A stretch of DNA of 57,627 nucleotides, taken from Cellvibrionales bacterium UBA1963 (GTDB lineage: Bacteria > Pseudomonadota > Gammaproteobacteria > Pseudomonadales > UBA7434). The notes below the pieces were generated by a model. That model ran no database searches and had not been told where the DNA came from. It worked only from the letters and a program-made list of their open reading frames with translations. Shown here in pieces: positions 50,633 through 57,627 of the stretch (the stretch's first letter is position 1; each line of letters opens with the position of its first letter). A program made the position numbers and the translations under genes. The stretch is taken from positions 1 to 57,627 of the forward strand of contig DDED01000177.1 of assembly GCA_002336035.1 (NCBI GenBank), given 5' to 3'.

Positions 50633-52315
50633 ATGCGGCTAAAATTCTCACTACTGTCTTTAAGCCAAGCAAAGCTTGTTCAATGCATCAACGGAAATTA
50701 TTTAGCCTTGCTACTGGTTACACTTTTGTCCAGCGCAAACGGTATCGCTGCAGAAAAATCGTCAGCAGCAGAGCAAAAAAAACAAGAAAGTAGAGATGCC
50801 TGGGTTGCCAGCGATAAAATTGGAGAGCTGTATCTGGCTCAATGTGGCGTCTGCCATGGCAAACAGCTTGAAGGTAAAGCGATAGGTCCTGCGCTAATCA
50901 ACGTTGATCTCATCCATGGTGAAACCCTTAGCTTGCTCATGGCGAACATCAGCAGTGGCTTCGCTGGCAGCGGCATGCCAGCATGGAATGACACCTTAAC
51001 TAAAAATCAAATAAAAGCTTTAGCTGTTTATATCTTAGAGAAGCGTTCAGCTAATAGTCTCGATGCCACTCTTGGCTTAGGTACTCCGCCAGAAATTCCA
51101 ACCACTGTTCAAAAAACCGCACAACATGATTATACGCTTAGACAGGTTTATCATGGCTTAGAGCACCCTTATTCTATTGCACCATTGAAAGACGGTCGAG
51201 TGTTAATCACTGAAAAAGCTATTGGTTTGAGTCTTATCAGCGCCGATGGCGAGAGTAAACTACTGATCCAAGAAACGCCAAAAGTATTTGACGACGGCAC
51301 TCTTCGTGGCGCCACTTACACGGGAAGCGGTTGGATGCATGATGTAGAGTTACACCCTCAATATAGCGATAACGGTTGGATTTATTTATCTCATGGCCAC
51401 CGTTGCAACCATTGCAACGCACTCAGTAGGCAAACAAAAAAGTCAGTCGTCATGGTGCAATTAATTCGGGGGCGCCTCAAAGGCGATCGCTGGGTTGATG
51501 AGGAAATTATTTGGCGAGCAGAGCCCGATGCCTATATTGAGGGTATTGAAGTAGGTATGGGGGCTAGGATTACGTTTGATGATTCTGGCTATGTATATTT
51601 AACCCTCGGAAACATGATCGCTAACTATGCTGGCGCACAAGACCTAAACAAACCCTATGGTAAGACTCTTCGCTTGCATGATGATGGCCGAATTCCTACT
51701 GACAATCCTTTTATTAATAATAAGAATGCATTGCCGTCTATTTGGACTTTAGGTCATCGAAACCCTCAAGGCATTAGCTTCGATAAAAAACAGCGGGTGT
51801 TATGGCAAAGTGAACACGGACCTCGTGGTGGCGATGAAGCAAACGTCCTTCTGCCTGGGCGGAATTATGGCTGGCCGCTAGTGAGTCTCGGTTTAGACTA
51901 TGATGGAGCGCCTATTCATTACGACAAACAATTAGGCATCGTATTTGACCCCAACGATCTAGAGCCGACTAAAATCGACTGGACGCCTTCCCTTGGCGTT
52001 TCAAGTATTGCTTTTTATCAAGCAAAAAATACGTCTGATTTTGGTCATGAAAAAATGAACAAAGGTTATTTTTTTAAATGGAATAATGACTTGCTAGTAG
52101 CTACTCTGGCCAGTAACGACCTTTTAAGAATTAGCACAAAAAAAACTGAACCGACAAATGCAGAAGTGATTGTTAAAGATATTGGAAGAATTCGAGACGT
52201 AGAGCCTGGCTGGGACGGCCAGATTTACTTATTATTAGAACATTCAACTGGCAGCGCTATTGTTGCCATGCAGCAAGCCGACAAACAAACCAAGGCAAAA
52301 AACGATGTCAATTGA
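50633..52315 (+). CDS. Cytochrome c - PQQ sugar-dehydrogenase-like fusion, periplasmic
   Basis: 560 residues: signal segment (about 22-40, cleaved near GIAA), a class I cytochrome c domain with heme motif CGVCH at 71-75 and probable axial Met115 (GSGMPAW), then a six-bladed soluble-glucose-dehydrogenase-like PQQ domain. The latter carries GWMHDVELHP, GHRNPQGISFD and HGPRGGDEAN, typical of aldose sugar dehydrogenases. The pair CNHC in HRCNHCNA within the propeller is unusual and could bind metal or form a disulfide. The fusion would pass electrons from PQQ straight to the respiratory chain. The substrate may be an alcohol of the pathway rather than a sugar. No pqq synthesis genes are in the window. 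Confidence 0.85.
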   Translation: MRLKFSLLSLSQAKLVQCINGNYLALLLVTLLSSANGIAAEKSSAAEQKKQESRDAWVASDKIGELYLAQCGVCHGKQLEGKAIGPALINVDLIHGETLSLLMANISSGFAGSGMPAWNDTLTKNQIKALAVYILEKRSANSLDATLGLGTPPEIPTTVQKTAQHDYTLRQVYHGLEHPYSIAPLKDGRVLITEKAIGLSLISADGESKLLIQETPKVFDDGTLRGATYTGSGWMHDVELHPQYSDNGWIYLSHGHRCNHCNALSRQTKKSVVMVQLIRGRLKGDRWVDEEIIWRAEPDAYIEGIEVGMGARITFDDSGYVYLTLGNMIANYAGAQDLNKPYGKTLRLHDDGRIPTDNPFINNKNALPSIWTLGHRNPQGISFDKKQRVLWQSEHGPRGGDEANVLLPGRNYGWPLVSLGLDYDGAPIHYDKQLGIVFDPNDLEPTKIDWTPSLGVSSIAFYQAKNTSDFGHEKMNKGYFFKWNNDLLVATLASNDLLRISTKKTEPTNAEVIVKDIGRIRDVEPGWDGQIYLLLEHSTGSAIVAMQQADKQTKAKNDVN

Positions 52316-52712
52316 AAAAAATAAACTATTTGTCACTGCATTTATAAACGCAATGAGTGAAGGTAATACTGAAGCGATTATTAATGCTTATCACCCAGAA
52401 GGTCGAGTAGAAACGATGGGGAATACGCTTATTTCTGGTAGTCGGGGCCTCGATGAAATAAAAAGTTTTGCACCAGCAGTGTTAGAAGCTTTTCCAGCTA
52501 AGCTTAGCTTCAATATCAACCATATCACTGCAGAAGAAAACCGTGTTGCCGTCGAAGCCGAATCAAACGGGATTCATGTTTCCGGTAAGCATTACAATAA
52601 TCAATACCATTTTTTATTTGAAATAAAAGATGAAAAGATTTACCGGCTAAAAGAATATATGGATACAGAACTTGTCACTGACATTCTTTGTGGTGGCCAG
52701 AGACCCGGTTAA
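52305..52712 (+). CDS. NTF2-like / SnoaL-type protein
   Basis: 135 residues from the ATG at 52305, which overlaps the end of the previous gene by 11 nt (coupled translation); a longer frame from 52260 is less likely. The cone-shaped NTF2 fold is suggested by FVTAFINAMSEGN and YHPEGRVETMG at the start and by KIYRLKEYMDTELV at the end. Members include ketosteroid isomerase and limonene epoxide hydrolase, but I cannot align their catalytic residues with confidence, so no activity is claimed. Confidence 0.75.
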   Translation: MSIEKNKLFVTAFINAMSEGNTEAIINAYHPEGRVETMGNTLISGSRGLDEIKSFAPAVLEAFPAKLSFNINHITAEENRVAVEAESNGIHVSGKHYNNQYHFLFEIKDEKIYRLKEYMDTELVTDILCGGQRPG

Positions 52713-52757
52713 CATTAACCACTCATTCATTAGCATTAAACTTAAAAAGGACATTTC

Positions 52758-53636
52758 ATGGCGTTAAAAAATAATCGAGTAGTATTAGTCACCGGTGGTA
52801 GCCGTGGCGTGGGTAAAGGCACTGCTTTAGCACTTGGTGCAACCGGAGCGACAGTGTATGTATCAGGTCGCTCTACCAGTGACGGTCAAACTACCGCTTT
52901 GCCGGGTAATATCTACACAACTGCAGACGAAATTACCGCTCGCGGCGGAAAAGGTATCGCCGTCACTTGCGACCATACTGATGACCATCAAATCGCAGCA
53001 CTCATACAACAAGTTATTGATGAACAAGGCCGAATTGATATTTTAGTTAACAATGTTTATCAAGTGCCCGATGATATGCTTGAATGGCAACCCTTCTGGA
53101 AACGACCGCTCGATGATCATTGGCAAGCGATGATCGATTTAGGGCTTCGCGCTCATTATGTTGCCAGTTATCACGCCGCACCTCATATGATTGAGCAAGG
53201 TGCTGGGATGATCGTTAATATTTCATCACCCGGTGCGCGTTGTTACCTTCACTCAGTTATTTACGGCGTGGGGAAAGCAGGCAAAGATAAGATGATGCAT
53301 GACATGGGCAAAGAATTACGTGAATACAATGTTGCTGCATTGGCTATCTGGCCAGGCATTGTTAAAACCGAACGCTTAACCCCTGCTATTGAAGCCGATG
53401 CACTCCCAAAAGAATATGAAGCCTTAAAACCAGGCATGGAATCTGCAGAATACCCAGGCAGGATTATTGACGCTATTGCAAAAGCAGACAACTATATGGA
53501 CTACTCAGGTCGCTCATGGTGGAATTCTGAAATAGGCAGTGAGCTCGATGTTCAAGATATAGACGGCGCACAGCCAATGTCTTATGCACCGTTTATGGGT
53601 GAACCGGGCATTCCACCTGAAGCGATGGTGAAGTAA
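52758..53636 (+). CDS. SDR oxidoreductase
   Basis: 292 residues. TGGSRGVGKG near 12-21, a long insert after the third strand (GQTTALPGNIYTTADEI), the unusual NNVYQVPDD in place of NNAG, and catalytic Ser and Tyr/Lys in NISSPG and YGVGKAG. This longer form resembles DHRS1-like SDRs. AAGGA 7 nt before the ATG. Two nt upstream of the flavoprotein gene, so tightly linked to it. Confidence 0.88.
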   Translation: MALKNNRVVLVTGGSRGVGKGTALALGATGATVYVSGRSTSDGQTTALPGNIYTTADEITARGGKGIAVTCDHTDDHQIAALIQQVIDEQGRIDILVNNVYQVPDDMLEWQPFWKRPLDDHWQAMIDLGLRAHYVASYHAAPHMIEQGAGMIVNISSPGARCYLHSVIYGVGKAGKDKMMHDMGKELREYNVAALAIWPGIVKTERLTPAIEADALPKEYEALKPGMESAEYPGRIIDAIAKADNYMDYSGRSWWNSEIGSELDVQDIDGAQPMSYAPFMGEPGIPPEAMVK

Positions 53637-53638
53637 CA

Positions 53639-55102
53639 ATGGTCGGCCTCGATATACTTAATGACACGGATATCAATGAATGGCAAAGTGAACATGATTT
53701 ATTGGTCATTGGCTTTGGTGCAGCAGGTGCTTGCGCGGCGATTGAAGCAGCACAGAAAGGTAAAACAGTATTAGCACTCGAAAGGGGAAGCGGTATTGGT
53801 GGTACAACCAGTCTAGCAACCGGTCATTTCTATTTGGGTGGCGGTACTCGTGTTCAATTAGCTAATGGCATTGATGATAATGCCGATGAAATGTTTAACT
53901 ATTTAATGGCGAATACGCCTGATCCCGATGCCGAAAAAATTCGTGCTTATGCCGAAGACAGCGTTAGTCACTTTAATTGGCTAGTCGAACAAGGTGTGCC
54001 TTTTAACGATGGTTTTTATCGTAAAAAGCACTACGAACAACCCACTGATGAGTGCTTGATTTGGTCAGGAAATGAAAAAGCTTGGCCTTATTCGCAGCAG
54101 GCTAAACCAGCACCGCGCGGACATAAAGTTGAACACCCTGGCAGTGGTGGTGGCGCCATTGTCATGCAACGTCTTGGCGAAACAGCTAAAAAACTCAGCG
54201 TGAATTTTCAGTTTGATGCACAGGTCAACGGCCTGATAAAAAATAAAGATGGCCGTATTGTAGGGCTTAAATATAAGCACTTTGGTAACACATATTATGT
54301 TCGTGCCACTGCGGCCGTTATTATTGCTGCCGGTGGCTTTAGTATGAATGAAGCTATGGTTAAAGAGCATTGTCCTCAGCTAAATGCCGAAGGAGTATGG
54401 CCTCAAGGGACACCCTATGACGATGGAGGTGGTATTCAGCTCGGCCTATCCGCTGGTGGGCGAGCAGTTCATATGTCAAACATATTTTTAACTTCACCAT
54501 TTTATCCGCCAGAAAGTCTAGTAAAAGCTATTTTGGTCAACCAATACGGTAACCGTTTCATCAATGAAGATTCCTATCATTCACGTTCAGCTGCGGCCTG
54601 TATTGAACAGCCTAATGGTATCGCTTATCTTATTTGTGACAATGCCACATTTGCACGTCCTGAATTGAAGCTGCAGGAGTTAATTGATGCATGGGACACG
54701 GTTGAAGAAATGGAACAAGCACTATCTATACCAGCAGGCGCTTTGCAAGACACCATTAATAACTACAACCAACATGCTGAACTCGGCGAAGATCCTGAAC
54801 AACATAAACATAGCGATTGGTTGCAAGCGCTCAATCAACCGCCGTTTGCAGCACTGCAATGTTCATTTGAAAAATCCAGCTATACCGGTTTTACGCTGGG
54901 TGGTTTACAGGTTTCAAAAGATGCCGAAGTGCTTGATAACCATCAACAGGCTATTATTGGTCTTTATGCCGCCGGTGCTTGTGCTTCTAACATTGCTCAA
55001 GACGGTACTGGCTACTCCAGTGGTACTTGTATTGGCGAGGCCACTTACTTTGGTCGAAGGGCAGCACGACACGCAAGTCAATTAGCACCATCACATTGTT
55101 GA
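53639..55102 (+). CDS. FAD-dependent 3-ketosteroid-dehydrogenase-like flavoprotein
   Basis: 487 residues of the fumarate reductase/ketosteroid dehydrogenase superfamily. FAD motif GFGAAG at 25-30, GIGGTTSLATG following, and a C-terminal LYAAGACAS block. There, Tyr459 and Ser461 (GTGYSSGTC) sit where delta4-(5alpha)-3-ketosteroid dehydrogenases carry a Tyr-x-Ser pair, and the length (about 490) also fits that group better than the longer KstD delta1 enzymes. It has no signal peptide or heme domain, unlike periplasmic fumarate or urocanate reductases. The likely role is desaturation of an alicyclic ketone or keto-steroid. The exact position of the new double bond cannot be told from sequence. 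Confidence 0.82.
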   Translation: MVGLDILNDTDINEWQSEHDLLVIGFGAAGACAAIEAAQKGKTVLALERGSGIGGTTSLATGHFYLGGGTRVQLANGIDDNADEMFNYLMANTPDPDAEKIRAYAEDSVSHFNWLVEQGVPFNDGFYRKKHYEQPTDECLIWSGNEKAWPYSQQAKPAPRGHKVEHPGSGGGAIVMQRLGETAKKLSVNFQFDAQVNGLIKNKDGRIVGLKYKHFGNTYYVRATAAVIIAAGGFSMNEAMVKEHCPQLNAEGVWPQGTPYDDGGGIQLGLSAGGRAVHMSNIFLTSPFYPPESLVKAILVNQYGNRFINEDSYHSRSAAACIEQPNGIAYLICDNATFARPELKLQELIDAWDTVEEMEQALSIPAGALQDTINNYNQHAELGEDPEQHKHSDWLQALNQPPFAALQCSFEKSSYTGFTLGGLQVSKDAEVLDNHQQAIIGLYAAGACASNIAQDGTGYSSGTCIGEATYFGRRAARHASQLAPSHC

Positions 55103-55109
55103 GAATATT

Positions 55110-55868
55110 ATGGATCTAACTACTGCCGTATTAATCACTGGTGGCGCATCAGGCATAGGGAAATCCTGTGCTGAAGTATTAGCCAGTCAAGGTCGGCCTA
55201 TTATTATTTGGGACATCGACGCAGACGCTGCTTCAACTGTAGCCGACCAGATCGGCCAGCAATTCAACATTGCCACCAGTAGCTTTGGCATAGACATAAG
55301 TCAATTCGAGCAATTCCCTGAAGCATTAGCCGCTAGCCGATTGCAGCATCACAGTGTTGGCGGCTTAGTGCATGCAGCAGGTGTCGATGGTAGCGTGCCG
55401 CTTGATGAACTGACACCAGCATTATGGCAGCGAATTATGGATATTAATTTAGGAGCGCTGCCCTTTCTCGTTCAACTCTTGCTGCCAGAATTTACCAATA
55501 ACTCCGGCTCAGCTATTGTGGGTATCGCATCAATTAATGCCCATTTAGGAAATCAAGCCAACCTTTCTTACAGTGCCTCAAAAAGCGGCATGCTAGGCCT
55601 TGTAAAAGCGCTAGCCGATCGCTTAGCCGTCGACCGAATTCGGATTAATGCCGTATCACCCGGACAAATTGACACGCCCATGTTAGCTGGCCCAATGGAT
55701 TACATGGATGGCCTGCGGGAACAATTTGAAAGTCGAATTTTATTGGGCCGCCTCGGCCAAGCCCGTGAAGTCGCTAATGCAGTAGCATTTTTACTCTCAA
55801 CGCAAGCAAGCTATATCACGGCAACTGAATTAGTCGTCGATGGAGGTAACCTTTCCTCTCAGCGATAA
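55110..55868 (+). CDS. SDR oxidoreductase
   Basis: 252-residue classical SDR: GGASGIGKS near 11-19, NAAG replaced by VHAAGVDG, Ser in GIASINA, and the YSASKSG Tyr/Lys pair. RIRINAVSPGQIDTPM and VVDGGNLS close it. Seven nt after the flavoprotein gene. Four SDRs now lie in 11 kb, probably each acting on a different hydroxyl or keto group of one scaffold. Confidence 0.9.
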   Translation: MDLTTAVLITGGASGIGKSCAEVLASQGRPIIIWDIDADAASTVADQIGQQFNIATSSFGIDISQFEQFPEALAASRLQHHSVGGLVHAAGVDGSVPLDELTPALWQRIMDINLGALPFLVQLLLPEFTNNSGSAIVGIASINAHLGNQANLSYSASKSGMLGLVKALADRLAVDRIRINAVSPGQIDTPMLAGPMDYMDGLREQFESRILLGRLGQAREVANAVAFLLSTQASYITATELVVDGGNLSSQR

Positions 55869-55994
55869 TTAACATAACCGACCAATACTTATAAGATTAG
55901 GTAATTTACGGATTATATTGTTAGTTAAAATGCCATTTTAAGGCGTAAAATCACGGTTGAAAAAAATTTTCGATAATAAAAAACAAGGAGTTCT

Positions 55995-57194
55995 ATGGAC
56001 ACTCAAGCCACTCATATCACTGCAGTTAGCCCAACAGAAATGTTGGATAAGGCAATTGCGATGCAACCCATGCTCCGTGAAAAAGCCCAATACACCAGAA
56101 GTTTACGACGCGTCCCTGAAGACACTATGGCAGCACTTATTGATGCAGGTTTTTTTAAAATGATGCAACCTGCGCGCTATGGCGGCTATGAAATGAATCC
56201 AAAACATTTTTATGATGTCGTTTTTGAAATCGCCAGAGCCTGCCCATCAACAGGTTGGGTGTTAAGCGTTGTCGGCGTTCACAATTGGCAGCTGGGCTTA
56301 TTAGATGATCGTGCCCAACAAGACGTCTGGGGGAAAGATACCAACCAGCTCATCTCATCCTCATACGCACCTAAGGGAAAAGCGGAGCCAACTGAAGGCG
56401 GTTTTAGATTCTCAGGACAATGGCAATTTTCAAGTGGCTGCGACCATTGTGACTGGATTTTTGTTGGCGGCTTATTGCCTGCAGATCCAAACATGCCTGA
56501 AATGCCACAACTCGGATCCTTTTTAATCCCACGCAGTGATTATGAAATCATTGATGACTGGCATACCACAGGCCTTCAAGGCTCAGGCAGCAAAACCTTG
56601 GTGGTTAAAGATGCTTTTGTTCCTGATTACCGTGTGCATAGTTTTATGCAGGGATTTTTGTGCCAAGGCCCAGGTCAAGAACTAAATACGGCACCATTAT
56701 ACAAGCTGCCCTTTGGTCAAGTCTTTATTCGCGCGGTTTCAACGCCGTCAATAGGAACTGCGCAAGGCGCGCTCGATGCGTATTGTGAATACAATTCAAA
56801 ACGATTAAATAGTGTTGGGCAAAAGGTTGTAGAAAGCCCCGCTGGACAAATTGCTGGCGCTCGTGCACTCTCCGCCATCCGCACAGCGCGATTAAAATTA
56901 CATCATGCATTTGATACTTTACTTGAGTATGCTGAAAAAGGTGAACCGTATCGAGACATTGATCGGGCTGAGTTTCGATATGACTCATGCCATTCAGTAG
57001 AAACGTTAATTCCTGTGGTGCAAGAATTGTTGGCTAACTCCGGCGGTACCGCTATTTATCAAGGCAATATTGTCAATGAATTATATCAAGATATTCTTGC
57101 CTTTAGGCAACATGCAGCCAACCAACCTTTTGCGCCAACAACTAATTTAGGCTCAGTTATGTTTGGCGCCCCTTCTAAAGACTTTTTCAGCTAA
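55995..57194 (+). CDS. Flavin-dependent monooxygenase oxygenase component, HsaA-like
   Basis: 399 residues with the acyl-CoA-dehydrogenase fold of two-component flavin hydroxylases. Long blocks correspond to HsaA of actinobacterial steroid breakdown: STGWVLSVVGVHNWQL, QLISSSYAPKG, SSGCDHCDWIFVGG and GSFLIPRSDYEI. HsaA ortho-hydroxylates a phenol (3-HSA) to the catechol cleaved by HsaC; an HsaC-like gene lies upstream. A reductase (HsaB) is not in the window. It has a strong AAGGAG and a 126-nt upstream gap with a possible promoter (TTATAT, TATAAG) and a GCC/GGC hairpin. Confidence 0.88.
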   Translation: MDTQATHITAVSPTEMLDKAIAMQPMLREKAQYTRSLRRVPEDTMAALIDAGFFKMMQPARYGGYEMNPKHFYDVVFEIARACPSTGWVLSVVGVHNWQLGLLDDRAQQDVWGKDTNQLISSSYAPKGKAEPTEGGFRFSGQWQFSSGCDHCDWIFVGGLLPADPNMPEMPQLGSFLIPRSDYEIIDDWHTTGLQGSGSKTLVVKDAFVPDYRVHSFMQGFLCQGPGQELNTAPLYKLPFGQVFIRAVSTPSIGTAQGALDAYCEYNSKRLNSVGQKVVESPAGQIAGARALSAIRTARLKLHHAFDTLLEYAEKGEPYRDIDRAEFRYDSCHSVETLIPVVQELLANSGGTAIYQGNIVNELYQDILAFRQHAANQPFAPTTNLGSVMFGAPSKDFFS

Positions 57195-57221
57195 GTAGAT
57201 GTCTATCGCGCCCCTAAATGA

Positions 57222-57627
57222 TTACGGTTTAATACCCGTTCGTTTCAGGGGTTGCGGATCAATTAATTGCCTTTCACGACTGATCGATAAGCCCTTGATC
57301 AGCCTGTTGCGAAGTTCTCGTGGGTCAATTATCTCATCATAAGCCATAGTATCACCGGTAGACCAGGCGCCGCTTTCCTCGGCAGCCTTGAGCTTTTCAG
57401 CCATATCGGCATCCACCCCAGTGGCAATTCCACCGCCCAAGGCTGGAATACCACCCAGCGTAATACCTGGAAACGCTAGCGTCAGCGTTTGTTGATCAAA
57501 CGGGTTCATGCCCATTAATGAACTGCCAAAACCAAATGCTTTACGCACGGTGACATGTAACTTAGGACCGTCTATCGCCGATTGAGCGGCGTACATTCGT
57601 GCTGCCGCTCGTAAGGTACCCGCCTGC
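57222..57627 (-). CDS. Acyl-CoA carboxylase carboxyltransferase subunit, C-terminal part
   Basis: The 3' end of a gene whose start lies beyond the right edge. The visible 134 residues contain LRAAARMYAA, KLHVTVRKAFGFGSSLMGM, then FPGITLGGIPA and DPRELRNRLIKGL, matching the C-terminal region of PccB/AccD-type biotin-dependent carboxyltransferases. Propionyl-CoA or a larger branched acyl-CoA would be a sensible substrate next to a catabolic block. Converges on the HsaA-like gene with 27 nt between. Confidence 0.85.
   Translation of the reverse strand, partial: QAGTLRAAARMYAAQSAIDGPKLHVTVRKAFGFGSSLMGMNPFDQQTLTLAFPGITLGGIPALGGGIATGVDADMAEKLKAAEESGAWSTGDTMAYDEIIDPRELRNRLIKGLSISRERQLIDPQPLKRTGIKP

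Overview
The window reads as a chromosomal segment of a marine-type gammaproteobacterium. The left half (about 0.3-31 kb) keeps gene order known from Pseudomonas and relatives: ihfB-rpsA-cmk-aroA-tyrA-hisC-pheA-serC-gyrA on the minus strand, and a TRZ/ATZ-hydrolase-like gene, ubiG, mupP and a YciK-type SDR on the plus strand. Base composition is moderately AT-rich by eye. I lean towards a Cellvibrionales/Spongiibacteraceae-like lineage, but that is inference from gene content only. I saw no tRNA, rRNA, insertion sequence or CRISPR array.

Layout. (1) 0-0.2 kb: a partial minus-strand ORF runs off the left edge. (2) 0.3-6.4 kb: gltBD, glutamate synthase, ending in a clear intrinsic terminator, with about 0.9 kb of largely non-coding DNA upstream. 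(3) 7.4-14.5 kb: SLC13-type permease, DHH phosphoesterase, small ComEA-like protein, an exported protein with a PEP-CTERM-like tail, pyrF, lapAB and ihfB. (4) 14.7-25.7 kb: rpsA, cmk, then the shikimate, aromatic amino acid and serine genes, and gyrA. (5) 26.1-29.7 kb: a compact plus-strand set with an apparently inactivated amidohydrolase, ubiG, mupP and an SDR. (6) 29.8-42.2 kb: a long minus-strand accessory run: AlkB-like dioxygenase, F420/Ddn-type flavin protein, EthD-like protein, molybdopterin oxidoreductase, DUF3604 protein, TauD/TfdA dioxygenase, MFS transporter, zinc alcohol dehydrogenase, sulfotransferase and an exported PQQ-type beta-propeller. (7) 42.4-57.6 kb: a plus-strand catabolic run (alpha/beta hydrolase, SDR, HAPMO-type Baeyer-Villiger monooxygenase, SDR; then extradiol dioxygenase, cytochrome c-PQQ dehydrogenase fusion, NTF2-like protein, SDR, ketosteroid-dehydrogenase-like flavoprotein, SDR, HsaA-like monooxygenase). 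It is interrupted by the minus-strand genes for a MOSC protein and purC. The right edge cuts an acyl-CoA carboxylase carboxyltransferase gene.

The most interesting part is regions 6 and 7. The HsaA-like hydroxylase and HsaC-like meta-cleavage dioxygenase, the ketosteroid-dehydrogenase-like flavoprotein, the Baeyer-Villiger enzyme and four SDRs together look like breakdown of a polycyclic alicyclic or aromatic substrate (steroid- or terpenoid-like), feeding acyl-CoA units to a carboxylase. HsaB, HsaD and Ksh homologues are not in the window, nor is any recognisable transcriptional regulator between 29.7 and 57.6 kb. Substrate assignment is inference.
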